Shown: positions 24,490-33,913, counted from the first letter of the stretch. The stretch: DNA of 64,000 nt from Rhizobium sp. L43 (GCF_002531725.1 NZ_NWSQ01000001.1:372001-436000), one strand, 5' to 3'. Numbers and translations are program-made. The notes: generated by a model not told the origin, from the letters alone.

Positions 24490-27400
24490 TTACGCGTCGG
24501 ATTTCTTCATCAGCCGCCGCCAGGCGCCGTGATCCGTCTGCAGATCGACGGAAGCGTGAACCGCCGGCAGGAGCGGTTTGCGTTTGCGCCGGCCGAAGCG
24601 CCGTTTGAAGCCCAGGATATTTTCGACGAAACTCCTGGTGTAGAGCCCTGGGCCGCTCGAATAGATGCGCCATCCGCCGTCGACGGCGATCTCTCCCGCC
24701 TTGACGCGCTCCCATTCGGCCGCCGCCTGATAGCGATCGTGGAAAGCGGCATCGCTGCTGCTGAAATAGGTGTTGCGCTGGCGCAGCGATGCATGCGGCA
24801 GCGCTGCGGTGACCGAAATCGGATTGACGACTGATATCGCCTTCCAGAGCTCTTCCGCCTCGGCATCGAGCGCCAGTGTTTCGCAATAGCGCAGATGCGC
24901 ATGCACATACATCAGCCCGATCTCGCGGCCGAAGAAGGAGGAGGATTCGGCGCGGCGAAACAGCGTCTCGGGTCCGCCGGCATAGGTCGCGGGCTTCTCC
25001 ATCAGTCGCACGCCGTCGGGGAAGAGCAGATGCTCTTCAATCAGCTTCATAGGATCGCGTCTTTGCTCCGGCGTGAACAGGCCGCCGAGCATCGCCTGCG
25101 TCATCGAGATCAACGAGAAAGAGAGGCCGGTGCGCCGGTCGCTCGGGTGCAGCAGCAATTCGACGCCGTCATGAGCGGGATCGAAGATACCGTAGCCGGC
25201 AACCACACCGTCGCGCACGAGATGGCGGTTGAAATCCCGGCGCATCGCCGTGGCGATCTTTCTTAAGCCCTTGGCCTTCTCGCCATGGCCGAGGCGGCGC
25301 AGGATCGCGGAATAACGGACGATCTGCTCATAGAGCAGGGCGACGGTCCAGCTGCTGACCATCCAGTCGCGCAGATGCGGATCGGCCGGCTGCAGCGAGT
25401 CGTTCCAGTCTCCCTCGCCGTAGCGGATCAGATGCGTACCCGGGATGAACGCTTCGCGGACGGTATCGAGCAGCTTTTCGACATGGATGGCGATGGTGGC
25501 GGGCTCCGGCGCCCTGGCCATCGTCTTTTCATCGCGCCAGGAGACTTTCTCGTCGAAGATGGCGAGATCGCCGGTCGCTTCGATATAGTCGCAGAGCGCC
25601 TTCAGCGGCCAGACGACGATATCGCCATGGCTGTCGCCCGCCCGGATATTGGCATAGGGCTCCAGCATGAACCATTGCGGCCAGTCGCCCTTTTCCAAGT
25701 ACTGTTCGCTGAAGACGGTCTTCAGCACCTCTTTGGCCTCGCGATCATGCTCATAGGCGAGCAGGAATTCGATCGGCCCCTGGCAGGCGTCGCGTGTGCC
25801 CCAGGCGGCACCGGTATATTGCTCGAGGCCGTGCGGCACGCTCAAATGCACGATCGCATCATGCGCGAGCCAGGGCAGCATCGTCGTCTGGGCGGCGAGA
25901 TCGGGGGATGCGCTGTCGATCGTCAGACCGCGCACGGCGTTGCGCCAGAATTTTGATGCCGGCGCCAGCATGGCCTCGCCGGTGACGCCGGCCTCATAAT
26001 GTTGCGCCAGGCGCTCGGCCTCTGCCGCATCAGTCATCGAGCCGACGACGGCAAAGGAGAGCGCTTGTGTCGGCCGGGAGCGCAGCGCGACGAAAGCGCC
26101 GTTGCGGGCAATGCCGTCGGCATGGAGCAGTTCGTCGCCGCCGATCTCTTCGATGGCATCGGGCGTCGAACTCACCAGCCAATAGCCGGCATCGGGATAA
26201 CGCTCGCCCCAGAGCCAGGCCGGGTCCGGCCGGAAAGAAATACGTTTGCGCGCGGTATCAAATTCGATCTGCCCGCCCGCATCATATTCGCGCTCGCCGA
26301 GCACGACATGGCCGAACACCAGGAAGCGGCACGGCTTGCCCTCGACGGAAACGCTCCACTGCATCGCCGCATCCTCGCCGGAGGCGGCCGCCGATACGAT
26401 GATCGTCCTTTCGGGAAGGCGATAGATCCAGCGGCAATCGCTGAGCCCCATTTCGAAGGCCGACGGCACCGCCAAAAGCTGCCAGCCGGCGCCGACATCG
26501 ACCATGATGCGCAGTCCGCTGGCGCGCGTCAGATTGTAGGGGTCGCGGGACACGGAAAAGAGCTTGTGAAAGGAGGTATTGCCGATCGTCAGCTGGGCGG
26601 CGAAAATGCCCTGCATCCAGCAGGTCGCGGCAAGCGTCGCATCGTCGAGCAGCATATTCTGGCCGCTGCGGACGATGGCGCCGTGACGGCGCGCCACCCG
26701 GAATTCCTTGTCGCGCAGCACGACATGGCGGTTCAAAACGCCGTCGGAGACGAAAAACGACAGCAGCTTGCCGCCGACGCGTTCTTCCAGGCTGCGCTGG
26801 GGATAGAGCCGCTCGACCGCCTTTTTATCCAGCGCCTCGGCTTTCAACAGCGTAGCGTCCTGCAGCAGGCTGCGGACCGGCGTCACCTCTGCGATATCGG
26901 CCGCCGTGCCCTCTGTTGTGATGAGCCCGTCGAGCCGTGAAAGGTCGGCATCGTCAGACGCTTCGGGATGGTCGGCGGCGAAGACGGCAAAGAAGGTCGC
27001 GGTCGCGCCGTTTGCCGGGACGGCGAGCGATTTCGACTGGATGGCCGGACAGGCCGTCTCCTGCTGGCGCCGTTTGCTCGGCAGGCTGGTGCCGAAGGGG
27101 CCTACCAGCCGGTCGTCGAGGCGGTCTTTCGCCTGCACCAGCTGGATCGCATCCGTGGCATAGGCAGCCGCGCCTTCGAGGCAGCCTTGCACGAGCCAGG
27201 GGTTGCGGGCGCCCGACTGTTTGAGATTTTGCCGGTTCATCACCACAGGGCCTGATGTCTGATGGTCGGCGATATGGTGATCGACATATTGTGAGGCATA
27301 GGCCTCGCTGTTCATCAGGAAGCCGCGGTCGCCGAGACCGACATCCTGGATCAGCACCAGGTCCGCCGGCAGCGTTCCCTTCTTCAGATGACGCAGCGAT

Positions 27401-27774
27401 ACCCGCCAGAACCACGCCGTTTCGGAGGGATGCAGCTCGAGGCGAACGGTATAGCCGACATTGCCCGTCTTGCCGCTCCAGGAGAAGCTCGTCGCATCGT
27501 GCCCGAAGCTGCCATCGGCATAAGGCCCGACAATCTCGACGACCTCGGGTGCCGCGCCGCCGATGCGCAGATAGAGCCGGCCGATGCCGCCGGTGAGCGG
27601 CGAGCCCTGGATCTGGTTGATCTGCACCGATCCCTTGTCGTCGGCATATTCGATGGCAAACAGCGTCCCGTTCGGCAGCGCCGATATCGACAGGCCGGAA
27701 CCGTTGCTGATCGTAAAGAGGCCGAGATCTTCGCGTCGGGGCATTTGAAAACTGCGGGTGAGGTCCGGGGCCAT
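24490..27774 (-). CDS. GH94-like phosphorylase, possibly 1,2-beta-oligoglucan phosphorylase
   Basis: About 1,094 residues without a signal peptide, hence cytoplasmic. The C-terminal (alpha/alpha)6-barrel half resembles GH94: YTGAAWGTRDACQGPIEFLL, the catalytic-acid-type motif RYGEGDWNDSLQP, and the late LGGLFTPEQR region. The N-terminal half is beta-sandwich-rich. Size and layout fit the 1,2-beta-oligoglucan phosphorylase branch better than cellobiose phosphorylase (~800 residues). That would suit a bacterium making cyclic beta-1,2-glucan, but the substrate is inference. The ATG at 27774 has a weak ribosome site; a TTG at 27798 is the alternative. Stands alone, convergent with the GntR gene. 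Confidence 0.6.
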   Translation of the reverse strand: MAPDLTRSFQMPRREDLGLFTISNGSGLSISALPNGTLFAIEYADDKGSVQINQIQGSPLTGGIGRLYLRIGGAAPEVVEIVGPYADGSFGHDATSFSWSGKTGNVGYTVRLELHPSETAWFWRVSLRHLKKGTLPADLVLIQDVGLGDRGFLMNSEAYASQYVDHHIADHQTSGPVVMNRQNLKQSGARNPWLVQGCLEGAAAYATDAIQLVQAKDRLDDRLVGPFGTSLPSKRRQQETACPAIQSKSLAVPANGATATFFAVFAADHPEASDDADLSRLDGLITTEGTAADIAEVTPVRSLLQDATLLKAEALDKKAVERLYPQRSLEERVGGKLLSFFVSDGVLNRHVVLRDKEFRVARRHGAIVRSGQNMLLDDATLAATCWMQGIFAAQLTIGNTSFHKLFSVSRDPYNLTRASGLRIMVDVGAGWQLLAVPSAFEMGLSDCRWIYRLPERTIIVSAAASGEDAAMQWSVSVEGKPCRFLVFGHVVLGEREYDAGGQIEFDTARKRISFRPDPAWLWGERYPDAGYWLVSSTPDAIEEIGGDELLHADGIARNGAFVALRSRPTQALSFAVVGSMTDAAEAERLAQHYEAGVTGEAMLAPASKFWRNAVRGLTIDSASPDLAAQTTMLPWLAHDAIVHLSVPHGLEQYTGAAWGTRDACQGPIEFLLAYEHDREAKEVLKTVFSEQYLEKGDWPQWFMLEPYANIRAGDSHGDIVVWPLKALCDYIEATGDLAIFDEKVSWRDEKTMARAPEPATIAIHVEKLLDTVREAFIPGTHLIRYGEGDWNDSLQPADPHLRDWMVSSWTVALLYEQIVRYSAILRRLGHGEKAKGLRKIATAMRRDFNRHLVRDGVVAGYGIFDPAHDGVELLLHPSDRRTGLSFSLISMTQAMLGGLFTPEQRRDPMKLIEEHLLFPDGVRLMEKPATYAGGPETLFRRAESSSFFGREIGLMYVHAHLRYCETLALDAEAEELWKAISVVNPISVTAALPHASLRQRNTYFSSSDAAFHDRYQAAAEWERVKAGEIAVDGGWRIYSSGPGLYTRSFVENILGFKRRFGRRKRKPLLPAVHASVDLQTDHGAWRRLMKKSDA

Positions 27775-28073
27775 TGAGATCTCGTCGATTGGCTTCAAGG
27801 GGAATTGGAGGATGACGCAAAAAGATTGAGAGAAATCTTACCGGCGATGGGCAGACCGGCAAGTGCCGTCACGTGACGAACGCACATTCGAGCGCAACAA
27901 ACACTGGTCTATCACGTACCCGTCCGGCTCGTGTTGGCGAAGATCGAGTGCAGCCGCACATCCCTTCGAACGGTGCAATACAAGCCGCATCCGTGGGCGT
28001 TTCCAACAAGACGCTTTTTGCTTGGCGAATTGGCTTAACTCTCGGTAAAGACCCCTCATTGAGCGAGGGCAAC
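27775..28073. other. Intergenic region, nothing recognised
   Basis: 299 nt between the divergent GH94-like gene and the small secreted protein. It should hold both promoters, but I see no convincing hexamer pair or repeat. The frame open from 27873 reads through but has no ribosome site before 28074. Confidence 0.4.
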
Positions 28074-28484
28074 ATGCGAAAATTATTATCGATTCTATTC
28101 AGCTCAGTTATTTTGGCGGGAACAGCGCATGCTCAAGCGAGAGTCCAGGCCACCCACAGCAACCGCTTGATCGAGAGCTATCGCGCGTATATCGGCGAGG
28201 CTGATCTTTACAATTCAAATGGGGCCAGACTTACCCAGCCGTGGCAGATCATCCGGCAAGACAGGGCGAATTTCCATCAGTACCATGTGCGCGATTCTGA
28301 CGATCAATCAGACTCATTCTTTGCCGATCCGGCAAATCGCCAAGCTCTGGAGCAAATGCTTCGGAACGGAACGATGACGCGAGAGGCCGCCAATATGATC
28401 CTACGTGGCAATGTATGGATTGACGTTGATATCCACGGTGACCAAGGAACCGGTCGATGGATCGACGTTTCTGTATCTGAGTGA
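28074..28484 (+). CDS. Small exported hypothetical protein
   Basis: 136 residues. A clear Sec signal peptide (RKLLSILFSSVILAGTAHA, cleavage before Q) precedes a ~115-residue polar domain rich in Asp, Asn and Gln, ending GRWIDVSVSE. The family is unknown to me. The ATG follows GAGCGAGGGCAAC, a good ribosome site. Base composition is more AT-rich than the neighbours (e.g. codons AAATTATTATCG at the start). Convergent with the L,D-transpeptidase gene, so a periplasmic or envelope role is possible but unproven. Confidence 0.65.
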   Translation: MRKLLSILFSSVILAGTAHAQARVQATHSNRLIESYRAYIGEADLYNSNGARLTQPWQIIRQDRANFHQYHVRDSDDQSDSFFADPANRQALEQMLRNGTMTREAANMILRGNVWIDVDIHGDQGTGRWIDVSVSE

Positions 28485-28519
28485 TATTTCCCGTAGGGCT
28501 GCGACCGCACCCGATCCGA

Positions 28520-29131
28520 TCACCGCTGAACGATCACCCGGGTCCCTGGCTGAACCATATCGTAAAGCTCCTCGACGTCCTCGCGGTACATCCGGAAACA
28601 TCCGCTCGATGCGTTGGTGCCGATGGAAGTGGGGTCGTTGGTGCCGTGGATGCGGAGCAGCCCGTCGGCAAGGTAGATCGCGCGGGTCCCAAGCGGATTG
28701 GCGGGGCCGGGTTTCACGACTGCCGGAAGCCTTGGGTTCTTCTGGCGCATGCTGGGTGTCGGCCGCCATTCGGGATGCAATCGTTTCGACACCACCCGCG
28801 TTGTGCCGTACCATTGTTTGCCTTCCCGGCCGACGGCAATGGGGTAAGCGAACTGCTCACCCCATGACGTCGTGTAGATAAGCGTATGTTCGCGCGTAGC
28901 GATGGTGATGGTTCCTCTCGCGCTTCGTGTCGACGGTTGCCGACGTTCTTGCAAAGGTTCCCGATAGCCAGGTTCCGGCTCGTAGTAGGGAGGAGGTGGA
29001 TAGGGGCTGTAAGGGTCGTCATAGCCATAGCCGTCGTATTCATCATATCCATCATACGGCGCGTAAACTTGGGCTTGGGCATGCACCGCTATCAGAAAGA
29101 GGGCCGCAGCAAGGAGAACCAGCAATCGCAT
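28520..29131 (-). CDS. L,D-transpeptidase (YkuD domain)
   Basis: 203 residues. A signal peptide (RLLVLLAAALFLIAVHAQA) is followed by a low-complexity Tyr/Pro/Asp/Gly segment (~22-65). The YkuD catalytic domain (~75-203) has RIHGTNDPTSIGTNASSGCF; the His, Ser-Gly-Cys and following Arg form the active site. The usual SHGC is SSGC here. It forms 3-3 peptidoglycan cross-links or attaches proteins in the periplasm, as is common in Rhizobiales. It appears monocistronic. Confidence 0.92.
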   Translation of the reverse strand: MRLLVLLAAALFLIAVHAQAQVYAPYDGYDEYDGYGYDDPYSPYPPPPYYEPEPGYREPLQERRQPSTRSARGTITIATREHTLIYTTSWGEQFAYPIAVGREGKQWYGTTRVVSKRLHPEWRPTPSMRQKNPRLPAVVKPGPANPLGTRAIYLADGLLRIHGTNDPTSIGTNASSGCFRMYREDVEELYDMVQPGTRVIVQR

Positions 29132-29207
29132 TCTATGCCATCCTCTTGTTATACACGCATGATTGGGCGGAATTCTGTGGCGGCACTATGGCATTACGTG
29201 ACGGGCC

Positions 29208-30746
29208 TCATGCCGGCGCCGGTCGCCTGGCGAAGGGGACGGAGAGCAGGGCGCAGCCGGTCAGGACGGCAACGACCATCCAGGCTTCGTTGATCGCCTG
29301 AACGCTGGCTGCGGTCTGGACCAGCGGATCGAGCAGCGCCGTGGTCTCCGCATCGAAGCTGCCGCTATGGCCCGAAATGGCCTGAAGCGGCGCGCCGACG
29401 AATGTCGCGGTGTCGATGTCGCCGGCCTGAAGACGCGACCAGAGGCTTTGTCCCAGCGGGTCCGAGCGGGTGTAGATGATGGTGTCGATCAGCGCGATGC
29501 CGATGGCGCCGCCGAGATTGCGCATCAGATTGAAAAGACCGCTCGCGTCGGGAATACGATCGGGCGGAAGCGTGCCGAGCGCCAGCCGCGTCGGCGGCAG
29601 CAGGCAGAACATGATGGCGACGCCGCGCACGATCTGCGGCCAGAACATCGCGTCATAATCGGAGCGGGGATCCTGAAAGGCGCTCATTGCGACGCCGATC
29701 GCAAACAGGGCAAAACCGGCGGCCGACAGCAGCCGCGCATCCATGCGCTTCTCCAGCGCCACCGCGACCGGCGCGGTGATCAGCTGGGCGATGCCGGTGA
29801 CCAGCATCGTCATGCCGATTTCGAGCGCGTCGTGGCCTCGGATGAAAGCGAGAAACACCGGCATCAGATAGACCGAGCCGAAAAGGCCGATGCCGAGCAC
29901 GAAGCTCAAAACCGAGCCGACGAGAAAGTTCCGATCGCCGAAATTGCCGAGATCGACGACCGGCCGGCGCCGGCGCAGCGATCGCCGGATGAACGCGCCG
30001 CCCGACGCCAGGCAGACCGCCAGCAGGCTGAGAACATAGGCCGAAGCCCAACCGCTGGTCGGCGCCTCTTTCAGGCTGAGTTCCAGCGTCGTCAGCGCAG
30101 CTGCCATCAGCACAAGCGACAGACCGTCGAGATACCTGAGTTCGGAGGGATCGACGGCCTGGCGCGGCAGGAAGCGCGCCGCCAGGATTGCCGAGGCGAT
30201 CCCCGGAAGGATGTTGATCAGGAACAGCCAGTGCCAGGAATAGGTCTCGGTCAGCCATCCGCCGACGATCGGACCGACGGTCGGCGCAAGCACGGCCAGC
30301 ACGCCGGCGATCGTCGTCGCCAGCGCCTGCCGCTCGTTGGGGAAAAGGATGAATACGGCTGAAAACACCGAGGGGATCAGGGTTCCGCCGGAAAAGCCCT
30401 GAAGCACCCGCCAGGCGACCAGCTCACTGAAGCTGCCGCTGGCCGCACAGCCGGCGGAGGCGGCGACGAACAGGCCGATGGCGGCAACGAACAGCCATCG
30501 CATCGTCAAGAGCCGGGTCAGGAAGCCGGTCAGCGGGATCGCCACCACTTCGGCGATGAGATAGGCGGTCTGTATCCAGCTCATCTGATCGGGATCGATA
30601 TCAAGCGCCGACTGGATGGTCGGCAGCGATGTCGCCACCACCTGAACATCGAGGATCGCCATAAACATACCGACGCACATGGCGATGAAGCCGAGCCAGA
30701 CGATGGCGGGCGTTGCATCGGGATGGGCAGGCTCAACTCGTTCCAT
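29208..30746 (-). CDS. DHA2-family MFS multidrug efflux transporter (EmrB/QacA type)
   Basis: 512 residues with about 14 membrane helices, as in DHA2 pumps. Motifs include MFMAILDVQVVATSLPTIQ in helix 1 (motif D1 type), RVLQGFSGGTLIPSVF (motif C-like), and WHWLFLINILPGI. It exports hydrophobic compounds by proton antiport. The ATG at 30746 follows GCGGGATCATC; a much longer upstream open frame to 31250 overlaps flagellin and is excluded. No EmrA-like adaptor is adjacent, so it may act at the inner membrane alone. Confidence 0.9.
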   Translation of the reverse strand: MERVEPAHPDATPAIVWLGFIAMCVGMFMAILDVQVVATSLPTIQSALDIDPDQMSWIQTAYLIAEVVAIPLTGFLTRLLTMRWLFVAAIGLFVAASAGCAASGSFSELVAWRVLQGFSGGTLIPSVFSAVFILFPNERQALATTIAGVLAVLAPTVGPIVGGWLTETYSWHWLFLINILPGIASAILAARFLPRQAVDPSELRYLDGLSLVLMAAALTTLELSLKEAPTSGWASAYVLSLLAVCLASGGAFIRRSLRRRRPVVDLGNFGDRNFLVGSVLSFVLGIGLFGSVYLMPVFLAFIRGHDALEIGMTMLVTGIAQLITAPVAVALEKRMDARLLSAAGFALFAIGVAMSAFQDPRSDYDAMFWPQIVRGVAIMFCLLPPTRLALGTLPPDRIPDASGLFNLMRNLGGAIGIALIDTIIYTRSDPLGQSLWSRLQAGDIDTATFVGAPLQAISGHSGSFDAETTALLDPLVQTAASVQAINEAWMVVAVLTGCALLSVPFARRPAPA

Positions 30747-30935
30747 GCGATGATCCCGCAAGCGCTGCGTTTTCGGCCCCGGGTGCGAAGGCCAGGGCCG
30801 ATCCCGTCGACGATCGAGACGGTCGATCGCATGCCTCAAGCAAAGACGTGGAGCGCGAACCCGCCGATGCCGACACCATAGTTCGGATGAGGACTGAAGC
30901 GATAGGGCCTGCCAACACAAATACGTCACCAACGC

Positions 30936-30967
30936 AACCGAGCCTGACCGGGAAGGCCAGGCTCGGT
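30936..30967 (-). terminator. Hairpin 3' of the flagellin gene
   Basis: On the minus strand ACCGAGCCTGGCC pairs with GGTCAGGCTCGGT (one mismatch). It lies 60 nt after the flagellin stop, without a strong T-run. Probable terminator or stabiliser for an abundant mRNA. Confidence 0.55.
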
Positions 30968-31026
30968 GTTTGCGCAAATGCGGTCCGGGCGCGCTATGCG
31001 CCCGGCTGCCTTTGCGGCCAGGACGA

Positions 31027-31905
31027 TTAGCCGCGGAAGAGCGACAGGATGTTCTGGGACGACGAATTGGCGATCGACAGCGACTGGATCGCCAGCTGTT
31101 GCTGTGTCTGCAAGGCGGAGAGTTTGCTCGACTCCTCCTCCATGTCGGCATCGACCAGCCGCCCGACGCCGGAGTCGATCGAGTCCGATAGCGCACCGAC
31201 GAAGTCTTCCTGCAGATCGATGCGCGTCGAGATCGAACCCAATTGCGCACCGGCCGAGGTCATCGCCGATAGGGCGGATTCGATGGTCGACAGCGCCGAC
31301 TGGATCTGGCCGGTGGTAAAGTTGGTAATGTCGAGCGAGTAAACGGAATCGCCGTTTGCATCAGCCGTTCCGAGGATACCGGTGGAGGTTTCGATCGACC
31401 CGCCGTTCATGCCGAACAGCACGTTGCCGGCGGAGCTGGTATCGAGAATGTAATCGGTCATCTTGACGGAAACGGCGCCGGAGCCGTCGCGAACAAAGGA
31501 GGATACGACACTTTTCGTGCCGTCTGCGCCGGCGACCCAGTTCTCGCCCGAGAACGTCGCCGACTGGGCAATGCTCATCAGCTGCTCCTGCAGCTGACTG
31601 ATTTCTTCCTGCACCTTGGACTTGTCGACGCCATCTTCGGTCGCCGCCACCAGCTTGGACTTGATCTCGTCGACGACGTCGATCGCACTGTCCATGGCCG
31701 TATAGGCGGTATCGACCTTTGCCGCGCCGAGGCCGAGGGCATCGGACACGGCAGACAGCGCCTTGTTGTCGGATCGCATCGTGGTGGCGATCGACCAGTA
31801 GGCGGCGTTGTCGGAGGCGGTGTCGACCCGGTAGCCGGTGGAGACGCTGTTCTGTGTCGTTTCGAGATTGGAATTGATGCTGCGCAGCGTCTGAAGGGCA
31901 GCCAT
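31027..31905 (-). CDS. Flagellin with shortened N-terminus
   Basis: 292 residues. The N-terminal D0/D1 helices (AALQTLRSINSNLETTQN, GYRVDTASDNAAYWSIATTM) and C-terminal helices ending SSSQNILSLFRG are typical rhizobial flagellin. Family members normally begin ~10 residues earlier with an MTS(I/L)xTNxxAM segment. Here that segment is absent and an in-frame TGA lies 13 codons before ATG 31905. The start has only a weak ribosome site. No other flagellar gene is near; I recall a lone plasmid-borne flagellin (FlaG) in R. leguminosarum. It may be a minor flagellin or a decaying copy. Confidence 0.85.
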   Translation of the reverse strand: MAALQTLRSINSNLETTQNSVSTGYRVDTASDNAAYWSIATTMRSDNKALSAVSDALGLGAAKVDTAYTAMDSAIDVVDEIKSKLVAATEDGVDKSKVQEEISQLQEQLMSIAQSATFSGENWVAGADGTKSVVSSFVRDGSGAVSVKMTDYILDTSSAGNVLFGMNGGSIETSTGILGTADANGDSVYSLDITNFTTGQIQSALSTIESALSAMTSAGAQLGSISTRIDLQEDFVGALSDSIDSGVGRLVDADMEEESSKLSALQTQQQLAIQSLSIANSSSQNILSLFRG

Positions 31906-31993
31906 CGCGGAACATCCCGGCCGTGGCGAGCAGCTTCATGCTTATCGACCGTTGTTTCCGATCAATTCGCCACCGTTGGATTAATTATCGTAC

Positions 31994-32016
31994 TTAAAAG
32001 TACCTTAATGGTTAAC
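31994..32016 (-). promoter_or_regulatory. CtrA-like half-site cluster upstream of flagellin
   Basis: TTAA-AAGTACC-TTAA (31994-32008) fits CtrA spacing except for the final C, and TTAAC follows at 32012-32016. Overlapping it is the palindrome GTACTT-aa-AAGTAC (31990-32003). It lies about 90 nt before the flagellin start. Confidence 0.4.
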
Positions 32017-32120
32017 GCAGCCGGCCCGGTGCTTATTTTTTCGTTCATCATGAAATCGCGCATGTCGATGCCGGCCGCGAGCGGCTTCGGATGCCGCCCG
32101 CAAAAATTTGAGATCGGCAA

Positions 32121-32168
32121 TTGACGCGCCCGCGGGAAACTGACTATCAATATTAAATCAATTTGATT
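32121..32168 (+). promoter_or_regulatory. Promoter and palindromic operator of the chitobiose-type ABC operon
   Basis: TTGACG (32121-32126), 18-nt spacer, TATCAA (32145-32150). Just downstream is the palindrome AATCAA-T-TTGATT (32156-32168), well placed for repression. Its core ATCAATTTGAT recurs at the HxlR/SDR intergenic region (40191-40201). Confidence 0.55.
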
Positions 32169-32202
32169 GACTCCAAAAATACATAATGAGGGGAGCGTTG
32201 GA

Positions 32203-33894
32203 ATGAGATTGAGCAAAAGCCTATTCCGCAACATTTCCATGCGTACCGGCTGGGCGGCGGCGACTGCCCTGACGGCGCTCGTCGCGTTCGGGACGGGGGG
32301 TGCCGCGGCTGAATCGGTGCTGACGATGCATATCGAGGAGCAGACCAGCTGGGTGCAGAACTTCAATCCCTTCGATCTTGCCGGCCGCCGGCAGAGCACG
32401 ATGGATTTCATCTACGAGCCGCTGGTCATCTTCAATGCCGAGGATGGCGGCAAGCCGGTGTTTCGCCTGGCGACCGACTATAAATTCGCGGCGGATATGA
32501 AATCGGTCACCTATACGCTGCGATCCGGCGTGAAGTGGTCGGACGGCCAGCCGCTGACCGCGGCCGACGTGAAATACACGATCGACCTGATGCTGAAGAA
32601 CCCAGCCCTCGACACGGTCGGCGTCGGCGAGACCGTTGCCTCCGTCGAGACGCCGTCGGCAACCCAAGTCAAGATCGATCTCAAGGCCGTCAACTCCGAT
32701 TTCCCGGAAACGCTTGCCGATCTCGCCGTCGTTCCCGAGCATATCTGGAAGGACGTTTCCGATCCTGTCGCCTTCAAGAACGAGAAGCCTGTGGGGTCGG
32801 GCCCGATGACGGAGCTGCGCCGCTTCACGCCGCAGGTCTACGAGCAGTGCCGCAATCCGAACTACTGGGATGCCGCCTCGCTGCATGTCGATTGCCTGAG
32901 GCTGCCGCAGATTTCGGGCAACGACCAGATGCTCGCCATTCTGCCGGAAGGCAATATGGACTGGATCGGCTCCTTCATTCCGCAGATCGACAAGACCTTC
33001 GTCGCGCTCGATGCCGGCCATAATGGCTACTGGCAGCCGCCGGCCGAAACCGTCGCCTTCCAGATGAATTTCAAGAGCAGCAATGAGGGCAACCTCGAGG
33101 CCTATAAGGACTTGAACTTCCGCCACGCCTTCAGCCTCGCCATGGATCGTGCGGCGATGGTCGATATTGCCGGCTTCGGCTATCCCGTCGTCAACGAGCA
33201 TGCGACCGGCCTGCCGCCGCGTTTCGAGACCTGGCGCAACAAGGCGGCGGAAGGCGACAAGGACGCCTTTATGGGTTTCGATACCGAGAAGGCCAACAAG
33301 ATCCTCGACGATGCTGGCTACAAGAAGGGCGCCGACGGCTTCCGCACGACGCCGAGCGGCAAGCCGATTGCCTTCCCGATCATCGTTCCGAACGGCTGGA
33401 CGGACTGGATCGACGCGGTGCAGATCGCCGTCGAAGGATTGCGTGCCGCCGGCATCAACGCGTCGGTCGCCACCCCGGAATATGAACAATGGCGCAAGCA
33501 GATTATCGACGGCAGCTTCGAGGTCGTCATGAACTCCCGCGCCGACGGCGCAACGCCGTTCCGCGGCTATTACCAGAGCCTGTCGACCGCCTATGGCGGG
33601 CGCATTACCGGCGCGCCCTCGCGTTATTCGAACCCGAAGCTGGACGCCCTTTTCGATCAATATCTGAAGGCGACGTCGGATGACGATCACAAGAAGATCT
33701 TCAACGATATCCAGCTGCTGATCGCCGACGATTTTCCCGTCGTGCCCGTCTTCAACGGACCGACCTGGTACCAGTTCTCCAGCAAGCGCTTCACCGGCTG
33801 GGTCACCGACAAGGACCCGATCATGAATCCGGAGGATCATGACAACAACCGCATGCGCCTGATGCATCTGCTGCGCCTCAAGCCGGTCAGCTGA
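32203..33894 (+). CDS. Opp-family ABC transporter substrate-binding protein, chitobiose-binding-protein-like
   Basis: About 563 residues with an export signal (~1-35, ending TGGAAA). SBP family 5 pattern includes DFIYEPLVIFN, GVKWSDGQPLTAADV, CRNPNYWDAASLHVDCLRLP, TPSGKPIAF and PNGWTDWID. Several of these match what I remember of the Vibrio chitobiose-binding protein rather than peptide-binding OppA. With the GH20 enzyme at the operon end this argues for beta-linked N-acetylhexosamine disaccharides as ligand. The ATG at 32203 follows GAGGGGAG; an ATG-less extension to 32167 is unlikely. Confidence 0.85.
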   Translation: MRLSKSLFRNISMRTGWAAATALTALVAFGTGGAAAESVLTMHIEEQTSWVQNFNPFDLAGRRQSTMDFIYEPLVIFNAEDGGKPVFRLATDYKFAADMKSVTYTLRSGVKWSDGQPLTAADVKYTIDLMLKNPALDTVGVGETVASVETPSATQVKIDLKAVNSDFPETLADLAVVPEHIWKDVSDPVAFKNEKPVGSGPMTELRRFTPQVYEQCRNPNYWDAASLHVDCLRLPQISGNDQMLAILPEGNMDWIGSFIPQIDKTFVALDAGHNGYWQPPAETVAFQMNFKSSNEGNLEAYKDLNFRHAFSLAMDRAAMVDIAGFGYPVVNEHATGLPPRFETWRNKAAEGDKDAFMGFDTEKANKILDDAGYKKGADGFRTTPSGKPIAFPIIVPNGWTDWIDAVQIAVEGLRAAGINASVATPEYEQWRKQIIDGSFEVVMNSRADGATPFRGYYQSLSTAYGGRITGAPSRYSNPKLDALFDQYLKATSDDDHKKIFNDIQLLIADDFPVVPVFNGPTWYQFSSKRFTGWVTDKDPIMNPEDHDNNRMRLMHLLRLKPVS

Positions 33895-33913
33895 GTCTGA
33901 CGAGGGAACGGAT

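Noticed and set aside
30747..31250. N-terminal extension of the DHA2 transporter
   Set aside because: It would overlap the flagellin 3' end and terminator hairpin and consists of Arg/Ser-rich frameshadow; the ATG at 30746 begins the normal helix 1 region.
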